A DNA stretch of 64,000 nucleotides. Source: Chryseobacterium bernardetii. GTDB taxonomy: Bacteria > Bacteroidota > Bacteroidia > Flavobacteriales > Weeksellaceae. The stretch spans positions 1,775,001 to 1,839,000 of the forward strand of contig NZ_CP033932.1 of the NCBI RefSeq assembly GCF_003815975.1, in the 5' to 3' direction. A model generated the notes under the pieces. It saw nothing but the letters and a program-made list of their open reading frames with translations. It did not search any database and was not told the DNA's origin. The translations under genes were made by a program, and so were the position numbers. Positions 25,070-34,495 of this stretch are shown here, piece after piece (within the stretch, counting starts at the first letter, position 1; every line of letters begins with the position of its first letter).

Positions 25070-26497
25070 TTAATTCTTTCTGATTCTTGACAAAATCATA
25101 TTTTTCTCAGAATAGATCAAAGTTCCCAGGAAGACTAAGAATAATAAATTACTGGTTATAATATTGTAATTGAAATATTTTACAATAATAAAACTGAATA
25201 CTCCCAACAATACTAAGAAGAATGACATTTTCTTCATTCTATAAGGTATGGGGTAGTATTTCTGGCCTAATGCGTATGAAATAATCATCATAATGACATA
25301 GGCTCCAAAGGTTGCCCAGGCAGAACCGATCATACTGTGATAATAATATAATGCCAGGTAATTTAAAGCAATATTAATACCTGCCCCTATCCATGAGATT
25401 ACAGTTCCTACGCTGGTTCTGTCGGTTACTTTATACCAGGTGGAAAAATTATAATATATACCAAAACAAAGATTGGCTATAACAATGATTGGAATAATAT
25501 CTATCGCAATCCAATACGATTTATTGGGAATGAAAACATTTTTCAGCCAGGATATATTGGCAATAATACCCAATGCTACTGCGCATGCAAAAAAAGCAAA
25601 GTATTCCGCTACCTTAGCATAGGTTTTCTTAGCATCTCCTTTATCCATTTGCTTAAAAAAGAAGGGTTCAATTCCCATTCGGTAGGCTGTAACAAATAAC
25701 GTCATCAGAACTGCCAATTTATAACAGCCGCCATAAGCTCCTGCTTCCTCGTCTGAAATATGGCTTCTTTGAATGGACTTATCAAAATTTTCGTTTACCA
25801 TAAATGCAAGGCCTGCCAGCATCAGTGGGAATGAGTATGTAATCATACGTCTAAATAGGGAAGTGATGAATTGAAATCTTACTTTCAATATAATAGGGAG
25901 TAATAATAAAACCCCTAACGCGCTTCCCGCGAGATTACTGAAGAATGGATAGTCTACATTTTGATTTAATCCAAAGCTTTTCGATACACTTTCCGGGATC
26001 CAGAAAAACAGTGCAGCGGTAAAAACAGCCTGAAATATAGCCTGAAAAACTCTTACTGCCGAATATTTGATAGGTTTGTTATGAAAACGGAGCCACGCAA
26101 ATGGAATAACCAGTAAATTATCAAAGAATGCAATTAAGGCAAACCATTTAATATATTGAGGGTTGTTGTGATACCCTAGATAATCTGCAATAGGCTGATT
26201 GAAAAAATAGCACAATGCAAGGAAGAGGGTAGAGGTGGAGAATAAAAACCAGAATGAAGTATTGAAGGTTTTTTTCTCGTTGTCATCTTCTGCGGAGAAT
26301 CGGAAATAGGCTGTTTCAAAACCGAATGAAAGGATAATGTTAACAAATGAAATCCATGCATAAAGCTGTGTGAAAATCGCAAAACCTTCATTGGGAATTT
26401 TATAGATCAAAAGTGGATTAAGGATGAATAAAATAATTCTTGGCGCAATGGCCCCCACTCCGTAAATAATTGTTTGCCCTAATAATTTCTTATACAA
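25070..26497 (-). CDS. Oligosaccharide flippase / polysaccharide biosynthesis membrane protein
   Basis: The 475-residue product is strongly hydrophobic with about 12-14 transmembrane helices and belongs to the MOP/Wzx-type flippases. Its opening, YKKLLGQTIIYGVGAIAPRI, is typical, and AFMVNENFDKSIQR and the later helix pairs agree. Such proteins move lipid-linked saccharides across the inner membrane. The start codon is TTG at 26497, because no ATG precedes the first helix. The next gene encodes a nucleotidyltransferase, which fits a glycan pathway. The substrate is unknown. Confidence 0.85.
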   Translation of the reverse strand: MYKKLLGQTIIYGVGAIAPRIILFILNPLLIYKIPNEGFAIFTQLYAWISFVNIILSFGFETAYFRFSAEDDNEKKTFNTSFWFLFSTSTLFLALCYFFNQPIADYLGYHNNPQYIKWFALIAFFDNLLVIPFAWLRFHNKPIKYSAVRVFQAIFQAVFTAALFFWIPESVSKSFGLNQNVDYPFFSNLAGSALGVLLLLPIILKVRFQFITSLFRRMITYSFPLMLAGLAFMVNENFDKSIQRSHISDEEAGAYGGCYKLAVLMTLFVTAYRMGIEPFFFKQMDKGDAKKTYAKVAEYFAFFACAVALGIIANISWLKNVFIPNKSYWIAIDIIPIIVIANLCFGIYYNFSTWYKVTDRTSVGTVISWIGAGINIALNYLALYYYHSMIGSAWATFGAYVIMMIISYALGQKYYPIPYRMKKMSFFLVLLGVFSFIIVKYFNYNIITSNLLFLVFLGTLIYSEKNMILSRIRKN

Positions 26498-26697
26498 TTC
26501 GAAAAATTTTATGCAAATGTAAATATTTAGAAATTGATTTATTACGAGTGATATTAAAATTCATTCATAAACCTTAATTTTGCTTTTCAGAGAATTTAAA
26601 AGCAGGGTTTTGTCAATGGCCATTGTATCTGTTCATTAGCCTAGGATAATCCGGTCTTTTTTATCTCTGGCTCTAATCTAATTTCTAAAAAAGTAAA

Positions 26698-28035
26698 ATG
26701 AAGACCCTAATCAAAAATGTAAACATCGTCAACGAAGGAAAAATCTTTGAAAGCGATATCTTAATAGAAAATGATATCATTTCTAAAATAGCTTCTGCTA
26801 TTTCTGAAGATGCAGATCAGATTATTGATGGTGCAGGAAAATATCTTTTACCTGGAGTAATTGATGATCAGGTGCATTTCCGCGAGCCGGGCCTTACGCA
26901 TAAAGGAGATATTGAAACTGAATCACGATCAGCCATTGCCGGTGGAGTAACCAGCTTTATCGATCAGCCCAATACTGTTCCGAATGCTGTTACCCAGGAG
27001 TTACTGGCTGATAAATATGAAATAGCTTCTCAGAAAGCATATGCCAACTACGGTTTTATGATGGGAGGAACTAATGATAACCTTGAAGAGGTTTTGAAAA
27101 CAAATCCAAGAAATGTTCCTGGTATTAAGTTATTCCTTGGGTCGTCTACAGGAAATATGCTGGTAGATAATCCGGAGACACTGGAAAATATTTTCAGCAA
27201 TACAAAAATGCTGATTGCTGTTCACTGTGAAGATGAAGCTACCATCAGAGCCAATACCCAAAAGTATATGGATGAATATGGAGAAGATATCCCGGTGAAA
27301 TTTCATCACTTGATAAGAAGTGAGGAAGCTTGCTATAAATCTTCTTCAAAAGCGATTGAGCTGGCACAGAAAACAGGGGCCAGACTTCATGTGTTTCACC
27401 TTTCTACTGCTAAAGAAATGGAATTATTCAGGAATGATATTCCATTAAAAGATAAAAAGATCACTGCGGAAGTATGTGTTCACCACCTTACTTTTACCAA
27501 TGTGGATTATGATACCAAAGGCGGATTAATTAAATGGAATCCTGCTGTGAAAACACAAAAGGATAAAGATGCGCTCTGGGAAGCATTGTTAGATGACAGA
27601 ATTGATGTTATTGCAACAGATCACGCACCTCATACCGCAGAAGAAAAAAATAATGTGTATACAAAATGCCCTTCAGGGGCACCGTTGGTTCAGCATTCAC
27701 TGGTTGTGATGCTGGAAAATTATAAAGACGGCAAGATTTCCCTTGAAAAAATTGTTGAAAAAATGAGTCATAATCCTGCAATTCTTTTCAGAGTGGAAAA
27801 GAGAGGGTTTGTAAAAGAAGGATATAAAGCAGATCTTGTTTTGGTAGATTTAAATGCAGACTGGACAGTATCTAAAGACAATTTATTATACAAATGTGGC
27901 TGGAGCCCATTGGAAGGAATTAACTTCCATTCTAAAGTTACCCACACTTTTGTAAATGGGCACCTTGCTTATGACAATGGAAAAATTACTGAAGAGAAAT
28001 TTGGAGAAAGATTGCTTTTTGAAGTGAAAGGGTAA
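26698..28035 (+). CDS. pyrC: Dihydroorotase
   Basis: This cytoplasmic enzyme of pyrimidine synthesis cyclises carbamoyl-aspartate to dihydroorotate. The 445-residue amidohydrolase shows the carboxylated-lysine segment GIKLFLGSSTGNMLVD, then AVHCEDE and LHVFHLSTAKE with metal-binding histidines. The catalytic Asp is in VIATDHAPHTAEEK. The first metal motif is DDQVHFREPG: the usual HxH has Gln58 in place of the first His, with His60 kept. As far as I recall this is common in Bacteroidetes dihydroorotases, but it changes the binuclear site. The gene is monocistronic with a strong terminator. Annotation as allantoinase or hydantoinase is less likely given FREPG. Confidence 0.92.
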   Translation: MKTLIKNVNIVNEGKIFESDILIENDIISKIASAISEDADQIIDGAGKYLLPGVIDDQVHFREPGLTHKGDIETESRSAIAGGVTSFIDQPNTVPNAVTQELLADKYEIASQKAYANYGFMMGGTNDNLEEVLKTNPRNVPGIKLFLGSSTGNMLVDNPETLENIFSNTKMLIAVHCEDEATIRANTQKYMDEYGEDIPVKFHHLIRSEEACYKSSSKAIELAQKTGARLHVFHLSTAKEMELFRNDIPLKDKKITAEVCVHHLTFTNVDYDTKGGLIKWNPAVKTQKDKDALWEALLDDRIDVIATDHAPHTAEEKNNVYTKCPSGAPLVQHSLVVMLENYKDGKISLEKIVEKMSHNPAILFRVEKRGFVKEGYKADLVLVDLNADWTVSKDNLLYKCGWSPLEGINFHSKVTHTFVNGHLAYDNGKITEEKFGERLLFEVKG

Positions 28036-28052
28036 TATATAAAATTCAATAG

Positions 28053-28078
28053 AAGCGGGCTTTAGCCCGCTTTTTTTA
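28053..28078 (+). terminator. Terminator after pyrC
   Basis: AAGCGGGC (28053-28060), loop TTTA, GCCCGCTT (28065-28072), then a T run. Confidence 0.92.
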
Positions 28079-28146
28079 TTTGTAATATCCCATTGGCTTT
28101 AGCCGAAATTTATTAATACTTTGAATAATGCTGTGTATTATTTTTT

Positions 28147-28215
28147 CTCGCAGATCACACGGGTTTTCGCAAATTTTTTAACATAATCATCTGCTTAATC
28201 CGCACGATCTGCGAG
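28147..28215. repeat. 69-bp element with perfect 10-bp terminal inverted repeats
   Basis: CTCGCAGATC (28147-28156) and GATCTGCGAG (28206-28215) are exact complements and bound an AT-rich core with further CGCA/TGCG pieces. From memory similar CGCAGAT...ATCTGCG elements are scattered in Chryseobacterium genomes, so it looks like a small REP- or MITE-like repeat. No transposase is nearby. Confidence 0.6.
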
Positions 28216-28240
28216 GTATTATTTAGAATTCTAATAACAC

Positions 28241-30538
28241 CTATTTTTTAGCCTTGTTTCCCATATAAAAAGTAAGTTTTCCTCCATTTACAATCTCGGA
28301 ATGTTTTAAGGTGAAATTCTTAATCTCCTTCCCATTTAAAAGAACCTTCTGTACATATACATTTTGTGGACTCTGATTGATGGCTTCAATTTCAAATATT
28401 TTTCCGTTTTCCAAATGTAAAACAGCATTCTCAATAGCCGGGCTCCCGATAGAATAATCTTCCGAACCTGGAGCAACGGGATAAAAGCCTAATGAACTTA
28501 AAATATACCAGGCACTCATTTGTCCCGTATCGTCATTTCCTCCTAATCCATCAGGAGTTGCTTTGTATTGCATTTCAAGGATATGACGGATCTGCGATTG
28601 GGCTTTCCAGGGCTGGTCTGCCCAATTGTAAAGGTAAGCAACATGATGGGCTGGTTCATTTCCGTGAACATAGCCGCCAATAATTCCTTCGCGGGTAATA
28701 TCCTCAGTGTCTGCAAAAAATTCATCAGGAAGATGCATAGTGAACAATTCATCGAGTTTTGATGCGAATTTCTTTTTTCCGCCCATCATTGTTATCAGTT
28801 CATTGGGGCTTTGTGGCACAAAAAAGCTGTAATTCCATGAATTTCCTTCAATGAAACCCTGCCCATGGGTACTTAATACATCAAAATCCTTCTTGAAACT
28901 GCCGTCAGCCAGGCGCGGGCGCATAAACCCGATGGTTTTATCAAAGTTATTCTTCCAGTTTGTGGAACGTTTGATGAATTGATTATAAATTTCAGTTTCT
29001 CCCAAATGTTTTGCTAATTGAGCAATTGCCCAGTCATCATATGCATATTCCAGCGTGTTGGAAACTGAAGTCCCATTTTTTTCGGCTGGAATATAACCAG
29101 AATCAATATATTGTCCGATCCCTTCATAATCTCTTTTATTGGCAGTTTCTACACAAGCTCTAAGTGCTTCTTTTGGATCACCGTCATAATTTCCTTTGAT
29201 AATAGCATCTGCAACTACACTTACACTGTGATAGCCGCTCATACACCAGTTGTCATTAGCATAATGAGACCATATAGGTAACATTTTCATGGAAAATTGA
29301 TTGTAATGCGCCATCATTGATCTTACCATATCATTATTCCGTTTAGGCTGGATGATATTAAAAAACGGATGGAGTGCCCGGTAGGTATCCCAAAGAGAGA
29401 ATGTAGTATAATTAGTAAAGTTTTCTGCCTTGTGCGTATTTTGATCCAATCCTTTATATTCTCCGTTCACATCCATATAAATTGTAGGATTGATGAAGGT
29501 ATGATACATTGCAGTATAAAAATTGGTCTTTTGAGTGTCGGAGCCTTTAATGATAATTTTATTTAGTTCCTTATTCCAGTTTTCCTGTGCTTTTGCTTTA
29601 ATTTGGTCAAAAGATAAACGGCCGGTTTCCTGTTCAAGGTTTTCCAAAGCGTTGGTCTGGCTTACTGGTGAAATAGCAAACTTTATTTCAATAGCTTCAT
29701 TTTCGTTGGTATCAAAATCAAAATACATTTTAAGATTCTTTCCTGCTATTTCCGGGGAATTTTTAGTTTGATCGAACTTTCTCCAGAATCCTTTGTATAC
29801 TTGCTTCTCATCATAACTTTTCTGGCCGTAAGATTTGAAAGGTTTTGAGAATGTCATGGCAAAATAAACAGTTCTTGTTCTTGCCCAGCCGTTGGTCTGC
29901 CTGTAGCCGGTGATGGTGTTGTTATTTTCTACACGGGCGTAGGTCCAGACATTTTTCCCGTCATAATTATAAATTCCTGCCATCAGATCTAAAATAATAT
30001 GGGATTGATCAGATTTAGGGAAAGTATATCGGTGAACTCCAACCCTTGGAGTAGCTGTGAGTTCTGCCAGGATATTATGATCGTCAAGTTTTACCCGGTA
30101 ATATCCGGCTTCTGCTTTTTCGTTCTGATGTGAAAACCTGCTTCTGTATCCGTTTTCAGGGTTGGATGCTGTTCCGGGATTAAGCTGAAGTGTCCCTACA
30201 GTAGGCATTATCAGAAAATCTCCAAGGTCAGAATGTCCTGTACCACTGAAATGAGTGGAGCTGAATCCTGTGATGGTTTTGTCCTCGTAACGGTAGCCTG
30301 CACAGTATTTATAGACTTCACCATTGTATTTTCCATTAAGTTCATAAGAAATAGTATCGGTTTCAGGGCTTAATTGTATAGCTCCAAAAGGAACTGTGGC
30401 TCCAGGATAGGTGTGTCCCATTTTTTCAGTGCCAATGAGCGGGTTTACATATTGATAGAGTTTTTCAAATTTTTGAGCACTCGCATATACACTTAAAAAC
30501 AGTAATGCTGCAAAAATGGAAGTCTCCGGATTTTTCAT
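28241..30538 (-). CDS. GH92 family alpha-mannosidase
   Basis: The 765-residue exported enzyme has a signal peptide (SIFAALLFLSVYASAQ). The GH92 N-terminal domain shows YVNPLIGTEKMGHTYPGATV, in part, GAIQLSPETDT and FSGTGHSDLGDFLIMP. The catalytic barrel shows DNWCMSGYHSVSVVADAI and GGNDDTGQMSAWYILSSLGF, where the acidic residues around DDTGQ and the calcium site lie. GH92 enzymes are calcium-dependent inverting exo-alpha-mannosidases, commonly releasing 1,2-linked mannose from N-glycans. The ATG at 30538 is preferred to a TTG two codons earlier. It stands alone, not in a polysaccharide utilisation locus, and no SusC/D pair is near. Confidence 0.93.
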   Translation of the reverse strand: MKNPETSIFAALLFLSVYASAQKFEKLYQYVNPLIGTEKMGHTYPGATVPFGAIQLSPETDTISYELNGKYNGEVYKYCAGYRYEDKTITGFSSTHFSGTGHSDLGDFLIMPTVGTLQLNPGTASNPENGYRSRFSHQNEKAEAGYYRVKLDDHNILAELTATPRVGVHRYTFPKSDQSHIILDLMAGIYNYDGKNVWTYARVENNNTITGYRQTNGWARTRTVYFAMTFSKPFKSYGQKSYDEKQVYKGFWRKFDQTKNSPEIAGKNLKMYFDFDTNENEAIEIKFAISPVSQTNALENLEQETGRLSFDQIKAKAQENWNKELNKIIIKGSDTQKTNFYTAMYHTFINPTIYMDVNGEYKGLDQNTHKAENFTNYTTFSLWDTYRALHPFFNIIQPKRNNDMVRSMMAHYNQFSMKMLPIWSHYANDNWCMSGYHSVSVVADAIIKGNYDGDPKEALRACVETANKRDYEGIGQYIDSGYIPAEKNGTSVSNTLEYAYDDWAIAQLAKHLGETEIYNQFIKRSTNWKNNFDKTIGFMRPRLADGSFKKDFDVLSTHGQGFIEGNSWNYSFFVPQSPNELITMMGGKKKFASKLDELFTMHLPDEFFADTEDITREGIIGGYVHGNEPAHHVAYLYNWADQPWKAQSQIRHILEMQYKATPDGLGGNDDTGQMSAWYILSSLGFYPVAPGSEDYSIGSPAIENAVLHLENGKIFEIEAINQSPQNVYVQKVLLNGKEIKNFTLKHSEIVNGGKLTFYMGNKAKK

Positions 30539-30663
30539 AAGCAAATAGATTATTAACAGATAAAATTAAATAAAAATCAACGAATATTATTTATAACATT
30601 ATTTATACTGTTATTTTAATCGTGATCCATTCAATATTTATTATTTTTAAGAAAAAATATTTT

Positions 30664-31545
30664 ATGAGTCTATATACACAACCGATGTTGCGCGAAGGTG
30701 CACTGAAAGATAAAGTAGCGATTGTAACCGGTGGCGGAAGTGGCCTTGGAAAAGCAATGACCAAATATTTTCTTGAACTGGGAGCCAATGTGGTGATTAC
30801 TTCCAGGAATCTGGAAAAATTACAGGCAACTGCAAAGGAACTGGAAGCCGAAACAGGAGGTAAAGTTCTTTGTATAGCGTGCGATGTGAGAAATTGGGAT
30901 GAGGTGGAAGCGATGAAAGAAGCAACTTTAAAAGAATTCGGAAAAATTGATATTCTTTTGAATAACGCAGCCGGAAATTTTATTTCTCCAACAGAAAAAC
31001 TGACTCATTCCGCTTTCGATTCTATTTTAGATATTGTTTTAAAAGGAACTAAAAACTGTACACTCTCTGTGGGAAAACATTGGATAGAATCTAAAACTCC
31101 GGGAACTGTACTGAATATTGTTACTACTTACGCCTGGACGGGTTCTGCTTATGTTGTTCCTTCTGCCTGTGCAAAAGCAGGTGTTCTGGCAATGACAAGA
31201 TCGCTGGCTGTAGAATGGGCAAAATATGGAATCCGTTTCAACGCCATTGCTCCGGGACCTTTCCCTACAAAAGGAGCTTGGGACAGACTTCTTCCTGGAG
31301 ATCTACAGGAAAAATTTGATATGAAGAAAAAAGTTCCGTTAAGAAGAGTAGGAGAACACCAGGAGTTAGCTAACCTTGCCGCTTATCTTGTTTCAGATTA
31401 TTCTGCCTACATGAATGGTGAAGTAGTAACTATAGATGGTGGAGAATGGCTTCAGGGAGCAGGAGAATTTAATATGCTGGAAGCTATTCCAAAGGAAATG
31501 TGGGATGCTTTGGAAGCAATGATTAAAGCAAAAAAATCAAACTAA
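30664..31545 (+). CDS. SDR oxidoreductase, 2,4-dienoyl-CoA reductase type
   Basis: The 293-residue Rossmann protein has the cofactor loop TGGGSGLGKAM and NNAAGNFISPTEKL. In place of the usual YxxxK it has Y156, S167 and K171 in YAWTGSAYVVPSACAK. This spacing (Tyr to Ser 11, Ser to Lys 4) equals that of mitochondrial DECR1, which supports a 2,4-dienoyl-CoA reductase of unsaturated fatty acid beta-oxidation. GPFPTKGAWDRL, also typical of this branch, follows. The basic SRN after strand 2 favours NADPH. The start at 30664 is chosen over 30622, which adds 14 residues unlike the family. A terminator follows. Confidence 0.88.
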   Translation: MSLYTQPMLREGALKDKVAIVTGGGSGLGKAMTKYFLELGANVVITSRNLEKLQATAKELEAETGGKVLCIACDVRNWDEVEAMKEATLKEFGKIDILLNNAAGNFISPTEKLTHSAFDSILDIVLKGTKNCTLSVGKHWIESKTPGTVLNIVTTYAWTGSAYVVPSACAKAGVLAMTRSLAVEWAKYGIRFNAIAPGPFPTKGAWDRLLPGDLQEKFDMKKKVPLRRVGEHQELANLAAYLVSDYSAYMNGEVVTIDGGEWLQGAGEFNMLEAIPKEMWDALEAMIKAKKSN

Positions 31546-31564
31546 ATTATTTTATTAAAAAATA

Positions 31565-31598
31565 ACCCGGATTTGTAACAATTCCGGGTATTTTTTTT
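31565..31598 (+). terminator. Terminator after SDR gene
   Basis: ACCCGGA (31565-31571) pairs with TCCGGGT (31583-31589), followed by A and eight Ts. Confidence 0.88.
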
Positions 31599-31629
31599 AC
31601 CTATAGATCATATTCATAATAATTTTCAA

Positions 31630-33564
31630 ATGAATTTAAAATTTCCAGCCCTAGTTTCAGCTATTACGGTTTTCTTTTTCTCGGGAACCGTTTCAGCACA
31701 GGAAACACCAAAGTATGATTATGTAGAAGCATTTAAACCATTCTTCTACCCTCAGACAGGTACGGAAACCCGCTCTGCAAGCGGACAACCGGGACATGCC
31801 TATTGGCAGAACTCAGCAGATTATCATTTGAGTGTAAGCCTGAATGAAAGTAAAAAAGAAATTACAGGTACTGCAGAGATTAAATATACCAACAATAGCC
31901 CGGATAAACTTAGTTTCCTTTGGCTTCAGCTTGACCAGAACCTGTTTGCAAAAGACTCCCGCGGCAATGCTGTTGTTCCTTTGTCAGGAAGCAGGAACGG
32001 AGCCCATGGAGAAACTTTTGATGGCGGATACACTATTAAATCTGTAAAGCTTGATGGGAAAGAGGTAAAATACACCATTACAGATACAAGAATGCAGGTG
32101 GATCTTCCGGTTGAGCTCAAAGCCAGAGGCGGAGTTGCAAAAATTGCTATTGAATACTCCTTTATTTCCCCGGAATACGGATCAGACAGGATGGGAGTGC
32201 AGGATACAAAGAACGGCAAAATTTTTACCATGGCACAATGGTATCCGAGGATGTGTGTGTATGATGATGTAATGGGATGGAATACGCTTCCGTATGTTGG
32301 TGCTTCTGAATTTTATCTGGAATATGGAGATATTACAGCCAATATTACAGTACCAGCCAACCATTATGTAGTAGCTTCCGGAGAACTTCTTAATGAAAAT
32401 GAAGTATATAGTAAAGAAGAAACAAACAGATGGAACCAGGCCAGAAACAGTGATAAAACAGTAATGATCCGTCCTGAATCCGAAATCGGTAAGAATAAAT
32501 CTTCAGGAACAAAAACCTGGAAGTTTAAGATTACACAAGCTCGTGATTTTGCATGGGCTTCATCTGCTAGCTTCATTTTGGATGCAGCAAGAATCAATCT
32601 TCCGAATGGAAAAAAATCATTGGCCATTTCTGCTTATCCTGTAGAAAGTACAGGTGAAAAAGCCTGGGGAAGATCTACGGAGTATACAAAAGCAGCTATA
32701 GAACATTATTCAAACAAATGGTATGGTTATACTTATCCTGCAGCAACCAATGTAGCAGGAAATGAAGGCGGAATGGAATATCCTGGAATTGTTTTCTGCC
32801 ATATGGATTCGAAAGGAGAAGACCTTTGGGGGGTTACAGACCATGAGTTCGGGCATAACTGGTTTCCTATGATCGTAGGTTCCAATGAAAGATTATTTGC
32901 ATGGATGGACGAAGGATTTAATACATTTATCAACGAGATTTCCACAGAAGCCTTTAATAAAGGGGAATATTACAGGAAAAAGCACCTGGGACAAGCTGGA
33001 AATTTCTTTATGAATGATAATCTGGAGCCTGTGATGGTAGGACCGGATAATATGAAGGAAAGAAGTATTGCTGCTCTTGCTTATTACAAACCGGGAGCAG
33101 GTTTATCCATTCTACGAGAATCTATTCTTGGACCTGAAAAATTTGATAAAGCTTTCAGAACTTATATAGATCGTTGGGCGTTCAAACATCCTACTCCCTG
33201 GGATTTCTTTCATACGATGGAAAATGTTTCAGGAGAAGAGCTTACCTGGTTCTGGAGAGGATGGTTTTTTAATAAGTGGAAAATAGATCAGGCCGTGAAG
33301 AGCGCTAAATACATAGACGGTGATTTTAAAAAGGGTGTACAGATCACAGTTGAAAATATTGGACAATTGCCAATGCCTACTACGGTTCAGCTGAGGTTTA
33401 AAGACGGAACATCCAAAAATGTCAGAATACCTATTGAAGTCTGGAAGCGAAATACCGAATGGACCTTCAAAGTAGATTCTGATAAGGAAATAAAAGAGGT
33501 TCAGATAGATCCGGATTCCCAAATTCCTGATACTAATTTGAACAATAACAGCCTTGTATTGTAG
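31630..33564 (+). CDS. M1 family metallopeptidase (secreted)
   Basis: The 644-residue protein has a signal peptide ([15 protein letters not shown]). The N-terminal beta domain starts with a conserved [17 protein letters not shown] strand. The gluzincin site is HEFGH (405-409) with the third ligand E428 in WMDEGFNT, exactly the HExxH-x18-E spacing. A substrate-recognition GAMEN-like motif appears as [10 protein letters not shown]. It is probably a periplasmic or outer-membrane aminopeptidase that degrades peptides for nutrition. A paralogue with the same layout lies at 39265. It has its own terminator. Confidence 0.92.
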   Translation: MNLKFPALVSAITVFFFSGTVSAQETPKYDYVEAFKPFFYPQTGTETRSASGQPGHAYWQNSADYHLSVSLNESKKEITGTAEIKYTNNSPDKLSFLWLQLDQNLFAKDSRGNAVVPLSGSRNGAHGETFDGGYTIKSVKLDGKEVKYTITDTRMQVDLPVELKARGGVAKIAIEYSFISPEYGSDRMGVQDTKNGKIFTMAQWYPRMCVYDDVMGWNTLPYVGASEFYLEYGDITANITVPANHYVVASGELLNENEVYSKEETNRWNQARNSDKTVMIRPESEIGKNKSSGTKTWKFKITQARDFAWASSASFILDAARINLPNGKKSLAISAYPVESTGEKAWGRSTEYTKAAIEHYSNKWYGYTYPAATNVAGNEGGMEYPGIVFCHMDSKGEDLWGVTDHEFGHNWFPMIVGSNERLFAWMDEGFNTFINEISTEAFNKGEYYRKKHLGQAGNFFMNDNLEPVMVGPDNMKERSIAALAYYKPGAGLSILRESILGPEKFDKAFRTYIDRWAFKHPTPWDFFHTMENVSGEELTWFWRGWFFNKWKIDQAVKSAKYIDGDFKKGVQITVENIGQLPMPTTVQLRFKDGTSKNVRIPIEVWKRNTEWTFKVDSDKEIKEVQIDPDSQIPDTNLNNNSLVL

Positions 33565-33606
33565 AACGGGTCATTTAAAAACGTTAATTTAACATTATTA
33601 TCATAT

Positions 33607-33644
33607 AAATAAGACTTCCCTGTCATAGAGAAGTCTTATTTTTG
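33607..33644 (+). terminator. Terminator overlapping a -7-like element
   Basis: AAATAAGACTTC (33607-33618) and GAAGTCTTATTT (33630-33641) form a perfect 12-bp stem. Its 3' arm and T tract also spell TATTTTTG (33637-33644), a match to the -7 consensus, 22 bp before the next ATG. Confidence 0.85.
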
Positions 33645-33665
33645 TCTCAAATTGATAAAATAATT

Positions 33666-34493
33666 ATGAATTTCAGATTTTCAATGATGTTCCTGATGCT
33701 GTTTGCTTTGGGATTTTCACAGGACCTTACTGTAATGAGCTTTAATATCAGGCTGAATGTTGCTTCTGACAAAGAAAATGCATGGCCGGAGAGAAAACAA
33801 GATGTTGCTGATCTCTTAACCTATTATCATCCCGATTATTTCGGTGTTCAGGAAGCACTTCCGGAGCAGATGAAAGATATTAAAAATGGATTGAAGAATT
33901 ACGATTATATTGGAGTAGGGAGAGATGACGGTAAAGAGAAAGGCGAGTTTTCCGCTATTTTTTATGATACTCAAAGACTGGAAGTGGTGAAATCAGGGAC
34001 ATTCTGGTTGTCTGAAACTCCTGAGAAGCCTTCGAAAGGCTGGGATGCGGCATTGAACAGAATCTGTACCTATGCTGTTTTTAAAGATAAAAAATCAAAA
34101 AAGGAATTCCTTGCGATGAATCTTCACTTCGATCATATCGGCAATATTGCCAGAGTAAAGTCTTCTGAGCTGATTTTGAAAAAAATCAAAGAACTTAATC
34201 CAAAGAATCTGCCCGTAACGGTAAGTGGGGATTTCAATCTTACGGATGATACGGAACCTGTTAAAATTCTTTCCCAGAATATGAAGGATACCTTTTATCA
34301 TTCGGAAACGAAGCATTATGGGCCGGTAGGAACATTTACGGCATTTAATGTGAACGAAGTACCCAAAGAAAGAATCGATTATATTTTTACAAACGGATTT
34401 AAAATAAGATCACACCGTCATATTAATGACCGAAGAGAAAATCTTCTTTACCCATCAGATCATTTTCCGGTTATCGTGAAACTTTCCTTTTAA
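33666..34493 (+). CDS. Secreted endonuclease/exonuclease/phosphatase (EEP) family hydrolase
   Basis: From the ATG at 33666 the 275-residue product has a signal peptide (MMFLMLFALGFSQD). The EEP fold follows with TVMSFNIRLN, FGVQEALPEQ (the metal-binding Glu), AMNLHFDHIG, VTVSGDFNLT (the catalytic Asp-Asn) and the terminal SDHFPVIVKL. Members hydrolyse phosphodiesters in nucleic acids, sphingomyelin or inositol phosphates; the substrate here is unknown, but export argues for an extracellular or periplasmic one. The upstream start at 33642 would put eight polar residues before the signal and is rejected. The stop codon is 2 bp from that of the convergent regulator. Confidence 0.88.
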   Translation: MNFRFSMMFLMLFALGFSQDLTVMSFNIRLNVASDKENAWPERKQDVADLLTYYHPDYFGVQEALPEQMKDIKNGLKNYDYIGVGRDDGKEKGEFSAIFYDTQRLEVVKSGTFWLSETPEKPSKGWDAALNRICTYAVFKDKKSKKEFLAMNLHFDHIGNIARVKSSELILKKIKELNPKNLPVTVSGDFNLTDDTEPVKILSQNMKDTFYHSETKHYGPVGTFTAFNVNEVPKERIDYIFTNGFKIRSHRHINDRRENLLYPSDHFPVIVKLSF

Positions 34494-34495
34494 TA

